Made by a program: the position numbers and the translations under genes. Shown here in pieces: positions 11,636 through 26,600 of a DNA stretch of 64,000 nt (positions are counted from its first letter, which is position 1; every line of letters begins with the position of its first letter). Origin of the DNA: Nautilus pompilius (taxonomy: Eukaryota > Mollusca > Cephalopoda > Nautilida > Nautilidae); assembly GCA_018389105.1 (NCBI GenBank), contig JACATO010000591.1:482501-546500 (forward strand), in the 5' to 3' direction. Under the pieces are notes generated by a model that ran no database searches, had not been told where the DNA came from, and worked only from the letters and a program-made list of their open reading frames with translations.

Positions 11636-14600
11636 CTGTAGTTAGGCAAAGAGACAATAAAGTATTAATAAGGTAACACAATTCCATTAAAGCAGCATAG
11701 ACTAGACATAATTTTAGTTTGAAATTATCATATCTTGTTCTGTTTTTAACTTTTCAAAATCATTAAAGGTGTAAAAATACTAATGATTTATTTTTGAGTC
11801 ATTATAAGATTAATGTGTTGTTTACTACTCTTATTATGAAAGTATGTATTTCAAATAAGTGATGTAAAACAAGAGAGCATTTTACCTACTGTACCATTAT
11901 ACTTTCAAGCATAAGTAATGTACAAAAATCATGTCCCGTTTGCTTATTGTTTTTGTTATTTTCCACTTCTTAAATGTGTTCACTCTTTAACAAAATTGCA
12001 CATATATGGAAAACTAACCCATTTTACTGTATTTATCTACACATGTCCTAAATCTTTCTGACCAACTTTCACACAAGAATCAATTTCACATTGTTTTAAT
12101 TTAAAATTAGCAGGTCTTGTTTTAAAACCTAAGAGTACCATAGACACACCACCATCACTAGACCACACAGCTGTGAGATTAATCAGACTATGAACAAACT
12201 AAAAATCTTTGTAGCATATGTAAACAGTTTAGTCACCTGTTGTGTGTTAGGGATAAACATCAAAGACGTAGGTAGTAGCTTTTTATTCTTTTTTTAAATC
12301 AATACCCAATAATATGTCACCTGGTTGAATTTCTATTTAATAGTACTATATTTATTTTAATGAAGTAAAATATACAAATTTTCAATTTGTAATTATTAAT
12401 TACTGCATTCAAATCTTCTTTTAATAGCATAAAAGAACAGATTAAATCTGGGCCTGTAAAATAAAAATTTTTAAACATCTTCAGAAAAAAGCAAAGAAAA
12501 TTCATCCACTTAGAATTTCTCTGCAAGATTCCTTGCAACACGCTGCCATTTTAGATCTCTGTGGGAGATAAATTTGTTTCCTGAAATGTACTCATGTAAA
12601 CACCTTGCCATTTATCCATAAAGAGTAATATTTTTTGTCTTTCACCTATGAAGGAATGCATATTTCTGTTATTGGCCAAAACGTGCACATTCTGATTTCC
12701 AGAAACAAGCAAGAAACTTCAGTTGATCTAAGGATAAATTCTTAAGGTCTTTCAAATTTCATTTCAGTAGAACTTGCACATATACTGGTTATGACTGCAT
12801 ACATTCTGTTCATGGTCAATAGATTGGTTTGTAATTTCTTCTACAATTATATAAGGTTATAAATCTGTTGTACAGAAAACGTTGACAATTTCATTAAAAT
12901 ATCAGGTCGTTACAAAAGTTTCGTCAGCTTTTATATTATGTTAATATGAGGTTCATTTTTTTGCATACTTGTGAAGGGGTATGTAGATAAGTTATGTACC
13001 GTTTTTCAGGGTGTGCTTTGGCGTACATTATGCAAAACCTACCTTTTTAAAAATCATAAAATGGATATTTGTTTCAGGGTTCTGAGTGAAGAGTGGATAG
13101 AAACGTTTTTCATGCCATTTTGCTTCACGAGTTCAAACCAGGCCACAAAGCGAGCGAGGCGACTAGTAATATTAAGCCAGCATGGAGCAAGGACACAGCA
13201 ACTGAGCGTACAGTACAACAATGGTTTGCAAAGTTTCGATCAGGAGATGAGAGCCTGGAAGATATGGAACGTAGCAGCTGTCCTTCCAGCTGTGATGACG
13301 ACTCTCTGAAAGCCTCAGAGCCTCAGTTGAATCTGATCCAAAAAAAATGCGAGAAATTGCTGGAGAGCTTGACATAGCAATGCAACTATTTCCCAGCATC
13401 TTGATGAAATTGGCAAGCTGAAAAGGCTTGAAAAGTGGGTGCCTAACGAATGAACAACAACAAAATCGTTGTCAATTGGAGATCTGCTCTTCACTTGTCA
13501 TAAGAAACAAAAACGACCCATTTCTTGACCGAATCATTACGTGATGAAAAATGGATCCTTTACGACAACCACAAACAATCAGCACAGTGGCTCAACAGAG
13601 ACAAAGCGCCTAACCACATTCCAAAACCCAGACTCCATCCAAAGAAGGTCATGGTCATTGTCTGGTGGACTGCAACTGATGTCATCCACTATAACTTCTA
13701 GCAACCTGGCAAAACCATCACAGCTGAAAGGTATTGTCATGAATTAAATGTTGTTCATCAGTAACTCTCCCAACGACAGCCGGCATTGGTGAATCGAAGA
13801 GGCCCAATCCTGCTCCACGACAATGCTCATCCTCCTCTTGCAAAAGTGACTCTTCAGAAACTGACCACAGTGGGTAAGAAGTTCTCCATCTCCCACCTAT
13901 TCACCAGACCTTTCTCCCACAGACCACCATCTTTTCAAACACCTCGGCATCTTCCTCCGTATTAAATCCTTCTCCAACCAAGCAGCAACTGAAACTGCCT
14001 TCCAACAGTTTATTGACTCCAGAAATCCAGATTTTTTTTCATGTGCTTGTAACTCTCTGGCAGACGTGTATTGATTGTGATGGAAGGAACTTCCTTTGAT
14101 TAATGGACTACACGTTCAGCGACGAAATGAAGTCTCATTGTTGTGGTTAAAAAAAAAGATGACAAAACTTTTGTAACAACCTAACTCAACAGCATAATAC
14201 TCTAATTGTGTTTAAATTACAGTGTTTCCATCATTTTTATATTTGATCCCCCATCCAAAATCAGACAATGTAATTTTCAGATACTAATTATGAAAATATA
14301 TGAAGGGATTCACTTACAAGAAGCAAGAATAAATCCAATGCCAAAACAAACAGTAGCATTAAAAGAGTTAGATTAGAAACGTTTATATCATGCATGCAAT
14401 CTCTAATTACCACAGAACACCTTGAAAAAAATTTTAAAAAGGTTAGAAATTGAGTTCCAAATACATCGTAAACATTGCCAAAGGTTCCCAAGGAATTTTG
14501 GGGCTGCTTTAACTTTCTTTTAGAAATTAAGTCTCACTTATGCTACCTGATATCCATATCAAAACCGCGATGATCAAGGCGGCAGCTGTCTATGATTTCT

Positions 14601-17600
14601 TTGGCTTCTGTAGACTTCAAATAACCAGCAATAAGTTTGCTTGCTTATCTGCACAGTTTTCTTCCTAGAATACTGGGACAGATTAAATCACATCCCCCCG
14701 AGTAGGGCACGATGAATAAGAACTTGCCCGTACTTTTCAGCATCCATTTCTCCAATTTTAACAAATTTCCCCATTCTATTTATCGAATGCACACCATCAA
14801 AGCTTAAACTGTGCCTCCCCGTCTCCTCACAACTAAACAGTTAGAATTTTGATTTATCTGTAAGCAATACAAATTTAATCTTCAATTCTTGTGATTTCTC
14901 GCTCATGTCCATCTCTGTCGTTATCCTCGCCTTAATAAAGGCTTTGTTACTGCTGTAATACTATTAAGAGCCCCCACACTTCTTCAACATTTTTTTTTTT
15001 TTCACTAGCAAAAGTACTAACTCTCTTATTTGTGTTCGTTCTTGTGCAGTTATTTGCTGCTCTTTCTTCTATACCTCAAACTTAGTAAACTCACACATCT
15101 TTCCTCACCTTTGGTTCTTGTATGGCCTTTCTCAACTTGAATTGTGCCTTCTTCCCAATGTTTCTTTATGAGCTTTGAGACTGTAACTTTATCGTTTCTT
15201 TCCAACATGCTCTAATAAATAAGGGCTTTAAACATGGCTAACCATTCTTGCCTTTTCCTCATCAGATAATTCTTTGTGAGGAGCCACAGCAGTGTAAAAC
15301 TTGATGTACCCCACTTGGCCACTTTATTAGGACTTGTGTACCCTTTTAGATTTGAACCTGACAAGCTGCAGTTAGCAAGAACATCGGCAGTCAGTCTGAC
15401 AGTTACAGAGAAAGCCACACAGATCACCCATCCAACTCCTCTTGTGTGGTTCCACCTGTGAGACTCTTGGGGTGGGCCATGTTTTGCTGGCATACCCTGG
15501 GATCCTCGGCCCTTTTAGAAGGTAGAATTGAATGCTGAAGCACACCCCAACATCATTTCCAAACAAGTATGTCCAGCAATACTTCATGTGCATCCAGGCG
15601 GAGTTGGTCACTCCCAGGACAGCATCCCCCTCCCATCCACCATGCCTTCAGGCATTTCCCATTCCACCCTTGGAACATCTTCCAGTACTTTGCGGATCCT
15701 GTACCATGCCTTGTCATGGCTGTCATATGGGGGTGGCCAACCTGTCATTAGGTAGAAAGTGGCCAGCCAGTGTATGTTCAAGAATGGACATCACAGGTAA
15801 TAATTTCCATTGTTTTGTTAAAATATTCAAATGACATTGGCTGTTGTTGAATCAGGTTTATCATTATATTTTCCAAGCAGTAAATAAACAAAAGCACATG
15901 CACCTTTAACAGGTCAATCAATCACTATTAAGTACTTTTGTTTACATAATTCAAGTCCCACACAAAGTAGAACTTTTCATGAAAAAATATATATATATAT
16001 ATAAATTGCATGCAGAATAATTTTGTAATTCCTACAATGCAATTGTATCTTGCCATTTAATGTATCACATTCTCTGTGTAAGTAATTAGCATTTATACAT
16101 TATCTTTTCTGTTACACAAATAAATTGTCAGTCAGCCAAACAAATTTTTCTCGTACAGAAGCCATTATAAAAATTGTACTTACTGACAGATGCGGGCATG
16201 GTTGTGCTGACCGTCCTGCCAACAGACAGAGAATTTTCCGATGTAGGCTTGGTTTCATCACACTGATAGCCCTGACCAGACGGTTTGGATCGCACTGCAA
16301 AGATTCGACCTTCTTTAGTACGAATGTACACACCTCTTGGAGTCTTAATGACATAGACCTGCTCCCCAGCAGGAATTGTGTCAACTCCATCTGTTGTATT
16401 GCTTCCTTGAGGAAGAATTATATCTGTAAGAAATAAAATTTTATATCATTTGAAAACTAAATCTGAAATATTTAGATTAGAAATTAGCTTAAAGAGAAAA
16501 TGGCTCCGACTTCACAATGCTTACTCTCCTCAACACTGAGATCTTCTTTTACATTCTATGGTTGTTCCAGAAAATAACGTTTTTGCAGTATGAGAATAGC
16601 CAATCTCTTAGTCAGGGTTCATCATCATTGTCTTCTTTGGCAGAAGTCTTCAGATGCTATTCTATATGACTTATGTACATGGGTAAGATCTCTTTAGTTG
16701 GTACTGGATCAATTTGCCCATAAATCCTTCAGGGTGACTTTACTAACAAAGAAAGCTCATCTTTTTTGCAGTGCTTGACAAATTCGTCGGTTTTTAAATC
16801 TGGTTTGGGCCACTGCACCAAAGTCAAGATGCATCTGCAAAACCAGATCTCTTCCATTCATTCTCTAGGATAGTGGCAGTCAACAAAGACCTGGCACTCT
16901 ATTGAATCTGACATCTGTGCCAAGGTAGATCACTCAGATTGGGCTGCTCCTGTTGCATTGCAGTCTCAAGAGCAGATGTCTGACAAAAGGCCCACAGCAT
17001 GCCAAAGCAAATGTGCTCTTTGGGATCTAGACAGAGGTATCCACAGCTGGTCCCACAAGACCTTGTGCAGCCATGCCACAAACTTGGAACAAGCACACAG
17101 TGAATGTGACAGAAATAAAAAAGTAGATCACCCAGCAATCAAGGTAGCCAAACACAATCACAAACGGTGTGGCCAAGATCACCATTAAAATGGCATATAA
17201 TCTACAGAAGAGTTGTCAATAAAAATATTCAAAATGAGGACAGGCCTGAAGTAGACACCCGTGTTTGTGGACACTCACAGGAGACAATGGAGTGTGTTCT
17301 GCTAGATGAATGCCCAAAATACTCACTCAGTGGAAACAACAACACAAAAAACGACAATCTTCACCAAAAATTCTATAGGACCAGACTATTCAAGGTCTTC
17401 AACCTGCTGCAATTATGAGGCAATTTTGATTACTGTACAGTTAATACATGGTAACTAAACCAGTGCTGTTCTATGCTCAAAATCCAACGACAAACTACTG
17501 TATTCATTTGCAGCTGTCTTTAAAGATATTTTCCCCTGTTAGTAGTATTAGGCATTTAAAATCTCTGTAAATCTGACCACCCATAATAAATAGTCAATGC

Positions 17601-20600
17601 CCCCAAATTTAGTTTAAAGAAACTTCCCAGTTAATTTATAACCTTCAGTTATTCTGTTAATTCTTCAGCATGAAAAGGTGTTCTTGAAAATGAAGCACTT
17701 CTTTTAAAAAAGGTGGGAGCAGTGGCTCAATCTTAAGTTTGCAGGGCTGAGGTCTTGTGCCAGAGAAAATCATCAAATTAAAAATAACATTCTAATAGAT
17801 TCTCAGCACAGGTTTGAAATCAAAACATTGTGCATGCAGAATTTTAAATATTAAAGCCACTTTGTCTTAATCTAGAAAGTTTCTGGGTTTCACGTATTTG
17901 GAGCATGAAAAATGATTACAGATCACATGTCTCAAAGGTTACCTGAAATAGTTTTGAAAATAATTGAGAGATAACCAAGGAATAGTAATAAATTCTACAG
18001 TTAAAACACTAGGGGTTCATAATTATACAAAGGCTAAAACACCAGCTGATATTAAAAGAAAAGAAAAACATCTTTTATTAAACAAATGGGATAAATTAAT
18101 GGCAGCAGTTGTTAATAAAAGAAAGTTACAAAATTAAATAAAATTCTAAAATGCTTTAAAAATCAAATTAATATGCATTACTTCCACCTGTTTTACTGGG
18201 AGCTTTGATTCTTGTTGGTTTATCTGTTTCTTTTACTAATTATGGACACCTGACTGGATTTTTCAGTTTTTTTTTTAAAAAAGTGTGCATAAAAAATAGT
18301 ATTCTCTATTTCTGTAAACTGTGCATAAAGACTTTGAAAAAAAAGCAAGAAATAAATAGAATTTTTAAATTATACAAGCAGCACAAAATACGAAAGATAC
18401 CTTTGGTTCTAGAGCAGGGGCATCTGCCCCCTGGAAAGTTGATGATGTTAGTGTTAAAATAGCACTATTTTTTGTGCAATTTTCTATGTTCAATGGTGCA
18501 TGGTGAATTGGGCAAGAAATAGCAGGAATGAACACACCCAGCCAAAGGCCGGGAAGAAAGTAGCAATATAGCACAATACAATATTAGGTACTGGCAGCCG
18601 CCACCCACACAACCTGCAGGCATCTTTTTGGCATTTTTGCTCCACCACCCTGGAAAAAATCTTGCAGACACCCATGTCTCCAAGTAGATATTTAAAAAAT
18701 TAACATTGATTATTGCTGTTTTGATATGCAGCCTTACTCACCTGTTGAGTTTACCACCTGATGTACAGACACACCAGGCTGTAAGATCTTGTTCATCTGA
18801 TAATTCAACTGTGATAGTTCAAGTGGCACTGGAGTAGAAACCATGGGTTTAACGCTCGCAACTGGACGTGAAATATGAGAATGATAACCAGTTGGCCTAA
18901 GGAAGAAAAAAATCCAGAAAGATTATTATACATTTGTGCAACACAGGTAAACTTTTTTAAAACAAATTTTTAATTTTCTTTATGTTAATAAGATATCATA
19001 ATTGAAATCATCACATAAAATTTTTCCTTTTATTTAGCAATAGGAGTTTTCAACTATAGCCATAAATTTCAACCTTTAACTTTTATAAAACTTTCTATCA
19101 GCAATTTTCTGTAAATTATATTTTATATACAGATAAAGAGACAGATATAATTACAAAGACACATAATTATAAATTAAGCAATCCACCTAAAAGGCTTAAT
19201 ATTGGAAAATAATTTACTCATCAGCTTAAGATTCTAATGTCAGTTTTAACCAAAAACTACAATGAGAAATACAACAACCTAGCCAGTCTGCATTTTAATT
19301 CTACTTTATTCTTAACCCTCTGTATACCGCTAAGATGCTTTTGCACCCCCCCCCCCATCTTTCAAATCTTGTGTTACTCGGCACAGGTGAGCCAAGGGGG
19401 TGGAGTGGTTGGCTTTGACACACATGACCCTCCAACCCAATGTGCATTGACTAATGATACACAACCAGTTCAACACAAATACTAACTACTGCTTATAAGC
19501 TGGGGTGGCATAAGGTAGAAACTGACATAACACTGGTACTAAAACAAGGAAATTTCTGGTAAAATGTCTTTAAACTGATAGACAATCACCAACTAAGAAA
19601 TACTATCATTAAGTTAAAACAAAATATATACTACAGAAAATAATGTGACATAACTAAAAAGTAAAATATACACACCACTGATTGTTAGGTAAATAGCAGC
19701 TGTTTGGATTGGACTTCGAATAATAAGCAGCATAGGACTGACGGCCATAGTTAACACTGAGTTTCTTCTCCATCACATAACTTTGTTTGGCCAAACGCTT
19801 TTCGTATTTTGTCAGCTGTAATTCTTTTTTGTCGTAAAGCAGAGACTGGTGTGTGAATGGTTCCTGAAAGATGGATGCAATGTATGAGTGTGTTAGGTAT
19901 ATCTTAAAAAAAAAAATTTAATGAAGTTACAAACCAGTAAAATATTAACTACGGTTAAATGATCATTTAAACTCTTCTACTGCACGTACTTCATTCTGCC
20001 CTGTTACTGAAATATTTTCTATCAAATTCTGCTCACAGTTTGGTTAATTGATACTTTGATAGAAGCATTTAAATTATTAAATACATGGTGATGCACCCAG
20101 TACTTGTAATTGTTGACAAATGAAAGGATTTGTTACCATCGGTGTTCAGAATCTGTAATGGAGAACTTGCATTCACTATTAACCAGACGTATCTTAGTCT
20201 CCAGCTTTTCTCAATTTACTAAACCTAACAATACAGTGCACATTATCCCTTTGTTTGATTGATCAATCATAATTAGATGCCATAAATCCTTATTTTTTTT
20301 TTTTTTTACTCTTATTCCAGTCTGTTTCTGTATTACAGGAACTTTGATTAGACTTTAAAACTTGATTACAGAAAGAAAATACACCTGCTTTAACTTACTA
20401 TTTTTTTCTATGTTAAGTGACAATGTTTTGTACCATATACTGACTCAGTAAGAGAGGTACTAGATTAGATCAATGAACTGAAAATAATGGATTGTTTAAT
20501 TTTCTAGGAGATATTAAAATCAAGGGTTTCCCATCAGTGTGTTAGTTCAAGACACAAGAGACAACCAGCTGCTGCCAGATACCATTAAGGCAGAGCGGTT

Positions 20601-23600
20601 TCGAAAAATGGTCCTAGTTTGTTGCCAACTAACAAAACCAAAAACTTATTGTTTTAGTTTGTTTATTACTTTCCTTAGTTCACTTGAGCGTTATAGACTG
20701 TTTTTCTTCTAACATAATGAAGGTAAATAAAGTTGAACATATACAAAGTATTAAACAGATACTTAGCGTGCTTTTCTCCAATGGAGCATTACAACTAAGT
20801 AGCTTGGAAAAAATTTCACATCTAATAAAGTATTTCTTATTAAGCTTTAAGCACAGTCTACTACATATACCACAAACAAAACTCAGCAGCCTTGATTTTG
20901 AATTCCATAATGGGTTTTTATTACAGTAAAACCTCAGTTTAATGGACCTCCATTCAACGGACTTTGGAAGCAATGAACTATATCTGGTTCTCCTGACAAA
21001 AGTCTGCGATGAGTTGTGCAAAAACAAATTTTTTGCTTGGGCGCCTTTTGCATACGCATCGATACATGGTGTGTGGACATCTGCAGGCATCCATCTCCCA
21101 CTCTGTCGTTGACCACATTCCATGTCAGAAAGTAGTCTTTACGTCACGAGTTTTGCTTTCAATTCAGCATTTGTTTATGCTTTATTAGCATCTAAAGCGA
21201 ACAGAAAAGCTATCAACCATGGCCTCTTAAGATGGTGGTGGGAAAAGAAAGCATGTGGATTTGAGTGTTTTGCAAAAACTCAAGTTGATGGTGAAGTTTG
21301 AGTCTGGTGTGTGAGGAGTGTGGAGGAAAGAAACAAATGTCGAATATTCATGAGTGTGACATAAAGCTCAAACAATTTACGTTAAAGTTTGATGTTGATG
21401 TTTCAGGCAGTGGTTCGTCAATTGGTGGCAGGAAGCATATGAAAGTGGCGCAGGATAAAAACCTCGAGGAAGCTGTGTGTAAATGATATGTGCCACAACG
21501 GTTTAGTGGTATAAATGTTCATGGTGTCGAACTTCGCTCCACTGCGAATACGTTAGCGAAGCACATGAACAAAGTTTCAGGCTAATGATGGTTGGCTTTG
21601 GCATTTCCACAAATGCCATAGTATAATCAATAAGAAAACATATGGTGGATCTTTGAGTGCACTGACAGAGGAGACTGAGCCATTTAGAAATAATTTAAAT
21701 GATCTCATTAAGAAAGGGCTGATTTTGTCACTGGTTTACAATTTGGCAGCATTCGCTCCTGGAAAACACATTGGCCTATAAACACAAAAGCTCTACACCA
21801 CGCCGTAAGATAAGTAAGGAAAGGGTCTCAGCCTTACTTTGTGCTGATGCTGATAGAATTTATCATTTTAAACCTGTTGTTAGTGAATCCAAGTGACCAC
21901 GTTTTAAAGAACATCATGAGAGAGCTTCCAGTGATTTATTACAACTTGAAGAAAGCGTAGTTTACCATGGAAATCTTTAGCAACTGGTTGTGTAACCATT
22001 TCATCCCCAAGGTTCACAGGTACCAGACAGAGGTGCTAAAGATTGCACCAGAGAATGTCAATGCTATTCTCATCCTCAATAACATGCCTGCACATCCTAA
22101 CGTCGACAAGCTGTGCAGCAGTGATGGCATAGTTAAGTGTATGACCCTGCCACCTAATACCATGTCACTTATCCAGCCAATGAATCAGGGAATCATTGTT
22201 GCCTGCAATTGGTTGCATTGCAAGAAGTTCCTTGATGAGGGATGGTTATGTTGGAGGAAGATAGAGGACGACAACATGAGAGGGGAGCGAACGTTGCAGC
22301 CTCAAGCACTACAACTTGAAGTCTGCAATCTTCAACTTTGCTGCAGCATTGAAAGAGATGAAGATGTTCTTTAGCCAATGGTTGGAAGCTGCTGCTGTAT
22401 GATACTGATCCTGATTTTGACTTTGAGGTCAGTGATTACCATCATACAATTCTGAAGGCTGGAGATGATGATGAAGGCAATCCTGGGTACCAGGTTTTGA
22501 CAAAAAAGGAGATTGATGAAGAGGGTACTGCTGGCAAACCCCAAGAGTAGAGCAAAGAGGAAGAAGAACCAACAGTCAGCAAACCAAAAGCCTCCATTGT
22601 AAGAGACTACATGGATGACATCATCAATTACATTGGTGCATCATCAGGCTGCAAAGAGCAGCCATATTATCAACACTTTCACACGTTCAGGGAGACTATA
22701 ATAAGGAAGCAGCACAAGCATAGGGCTCAAATGAAACTTGACTCCTTTTTTAAACCTGTTGCTGCTTCTCCTTCACCTCCAATAAGAGGGCAGTAGAGCT
22801 TTCTAGCTCCTTAGACTGAGAATAAAACTTATTAAATATTTTTGTTAGTGTTTTCATTGCTGCTATTAGATAAGTACTCTTTAATGGGCTCAATATATGT
22901 CATCAGATATGGTCATTATATAAGATTGTATGTAAATGTCCGTTAAATTGAGGTTTTACTGTAAAAACCATAGTTTTCTCATATGATAAATTCTGTAGAA
23001 TATATTTTGCATTCAATAAAAATGAAAAATTATTCACTTCCATCAGAGTAAAGGGTGAAATTTTTATACATTTATATTTAATTATAGAACAATAAGTTAC
23101 AGTATTACAATTACTTGTGTGTGTGTGTGTGTGTTCGTTCATAAAAAACAGAAATATTAAAGGAAACCAATCTATCTTGAAAATTCTTACCTTTGTTAAC
23201 CAGTTACCATAATTTTCTAAAATATTCACCAACACGGAATCAGTAAATTTACTTTTAACATTTGAAAAATCGACTTCTGGTATGTCTTTGTCCTGAAATA
23301 ACAGAAACATTCACTTAAAAATGTATAATTAAGAAATAATTAATTAAATTACGACTTAAGGACTTAACTAATTAATAATAAAGGTATTTTTGAGTGCTTT
23401 AGAAGCTATGCTCTGCTTTATACTATTACAGCTAAATTCTTCAAAGTTAATTACCTGTATGGCTATAAAACCCAAAGGAAGGTAATCCACAAAAAAGATA
23501 ATATGTGGCAAACCTCATTCTGGTTAAACCAAATTTCCTGATTTTTTATTTTTGTTTTACATTAGTTTCTGTGGTGTTGGATGCTTACACACTGCTGGAT

Positions 23601-26600
23601 AGTGACATTTTGTCTTGTTTTTACCTGGTTTGAAAAATCATCTTTTACTTACTCTCTATATCAAAGACCTGTTTCATGGCACCAGATGAAAGCCACCACT
23701 TTACAGAATCAGATAGCAGTAAAATCAACAGACAAGTACTTGGTAGAACCATTGGCACCTGGACTTGATGAGGTTTTGCACATTTCATCACAGGTGAATG
23801 AGTGCAGTCATTGGTTCATTCACATTAGTTGAACATGGGTACTGTATCACAGTTCTCCATCAATGATCCCTAAACATATTCATCAGGCTCAAGACCTGGA
23901 GAGAAACTTTAAGGTCCAGTAGGCTCCTCCGGTCCGTTATGTTAGCAGTGACAAGCCAAATAAGGTGAGTGGAGACAGCCATCCTTTGTTTTCGTAAAGT
24001 TTCTAGTGGCTTTGATGCTAACCTTTCAGCAAGAGTGTTGAGTTTGATCTCAGTTTGAGTTTAATAAAAAGCTGACTTTGATATTATAGCCTATTTTGTA
24101 TCCTTTCTTGGTGTACAAAGTATAAAAACTTATCAAGACACTTTTAAAAAGTTGGAAAAGATACATATGGAAAAATATTTAGATTCTGGTAGCAAGCATT
24201 CACCCACCATTAAGCAAACCATTTGCTCTGCCCTGTTTCACTGGGCCTTTTAAATTTGTGACTGAACATTTGCCCAACAAAATTAAATAGGTTCATCAAA
24301 TATTAAAACTTATGAACTCAGTAACAAATCTTTAATTAGTCAAGTCAGGCTCTTCTAAGAAAAAATGAACTCCATTTAAATCAAATGTTACTCTTCCTTG
24401 TATTGCAAGATCTAATGATAAAATCTCCAGAATGTTCAGTAAACACAACATTAGCCTTTCTTTTATTTAAAGGACCAAAGTTGGAAATCTTCACTCATTT
24501 GTGTAAATGGCCCCTTAGATGTCAAATGTATCCCTGACATTTATTCCACTCCTTGTAGTTGGGAACATCAGCTGAACACAATGTCCTTTAAATATTAGGG
24601 TATCTGAATTCAGAAAGTTGGGTTCCCAGGATGATTATCTCAAATCTGCATTTGCTTCACTTGTTAACAGTAAAACATAACAGTTCTCCCGTTTGGTCTG
24701 GCACCAAATTCTTAGCTTCTGAATCAACAAAAGAGACAAATCAAAGAATCTCTTGTCCCTAAACAATGAGCTAACAAAAAAGAACGACCTTAGAAGTGAC
24801 AATGTTTGGTTCATTTTTCAAAAATATAAAAATAATTTTCTGTACTCGGGTTATAACAAGTTCCACTCAGTTGAAAACATCCCCACATGTGGATTAATTC
24901 GTAACCTTTTCCTTTGAATATTTTTACTATTATTCTAATTTTGTTTCTCATCACTTTGACAAAGTCAATGAAAGCTCAGTTATTGTCATAACTTACAGTG
25001 TTTTATCCCATTTAAAAGATTAGGATAGTATAACATATTCAGTACAGTGTAGTATATTCTTTCACTAAATATCTACTAATATTGTGCTCTGTCCTAACAG
25101 ACAACTAGTCGAGGAAATATCTAGAAATGCTGGAAGTAAACATGGTGCTAAGTTAGAAACTTGTGTACAGTAAAAGATTAATTAGTATAAACATAGTTAA
25201 TAATTGTTTATTTTTTAATTAATATGATTTAGGGGTGTGTTTTATATCTAGGGTACATGGTTCACAAATATTTCAGAAGCTATTTAAAATACTCTGATTA
25301 TAAGCAAAAAGTTAATAAGTAACACAAACTTACTACATAGCGCAGCAAACTGTCAACCTGTTGTTTGGTAAAATGATTTTCTGGATTCAGTTCATCAACC
25401 ACACGATCTGAAGAGAAATAACTTCAAGTCAGTTGGATATTGATATTCGCAGGACAGAAACAATGGTAAAATGACAATATCAGTTTTTCTGTTTTAAACA
25501 ATTTCATGCACTTTCTTCTATAGATGAAGCCCAATAAACAAAAAGTGAAAAGACGCGTTCTAATTGCCAGGATGGTTACCTGTCGATCAATTTTTCGTAA
25601 AGATGCAAACACATCATGAAAAACTATGCGAAAGATAACAAAAAATAATAACTGCAGATATAAATAAGAATCAACAGTAAAAAAAAATAAAAATACCAAA
25701 GGAAAAAAGTATAGAACAGAGATAACAAAGGACTTTAAAAGAAATGACTCCTTCAAAATGCAACTGGAAAAACATGAGTGCCACTAGTTAACTCATCATC
25801 CAAGTTGACCGGTCTCTGGCCTCTTTCATACTAAATTCATAACTTAACTCCTATCTAACAACACACAAACAAATAAATTCTTTTTCTGCATAAAAGTTAT
25901 AAGAGGTTAAAAAAATCTAGTTCTTTAGGAAATGGTTAGCCATGGTTTTTCTCATTCTTTTGTAGTCACCAGAAAGTCTCCCCAGCCCACCATGAACCAA
26001 ATGAGTTCCAGTAGCTTCTTTCTTACATCCTGTGCAAGTTTGCTGGCTAATTCAGATCCACTGTCACATGGTCCCAGGTCACAGACTACATCAACTAGTT
26101 GGTGGGCCACGTCAGCTGTTGCTATGCTGTCAAACATGAGGTGATCTCTTGTGGGCAATACAGGCCAAGTTGCCACAGAAAAGATGTACAGCGCTGACTC
26201 CATTATCATCAAATGTAACATCTAATGACTTTAGAAAATAAAAAATTTCAATTTTTAAATGTTTATCATGGAAACACATTAACTAAAGGGCTGATTACAG
26301 TAAATATGCAAAACAACTGAGTAATGCACACAAAATCTAGTTAAAATACTGGATAAAAATTTTAGTTGATGTTGTCATGATCTGATCCATTCTTTTCAAA
26401 TTTTACTGCCCATTTAAGATTATTGTAGTGATTAATATAAATTAACTTAAATTGAAATTTACTGTGGACTCTCTGAGAAACAAAGCGTATTTGTAAACAT
26501 TACTATACTAATGACATTGTTATCATTATAGTTTCTTATTCTTGAAAGGTTACTAATTTAAAGATGAAACTAATTGTTTTTGTGTTAATTAATTCCCTCT

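Noticed and set aside
17700-17790. tRNA-like head GCAGTGGCTCAATC
   Set aside because: A box-like only; no B box, cloverleaf or Pol III terminator could be fitted, so no tRNA gene is called.
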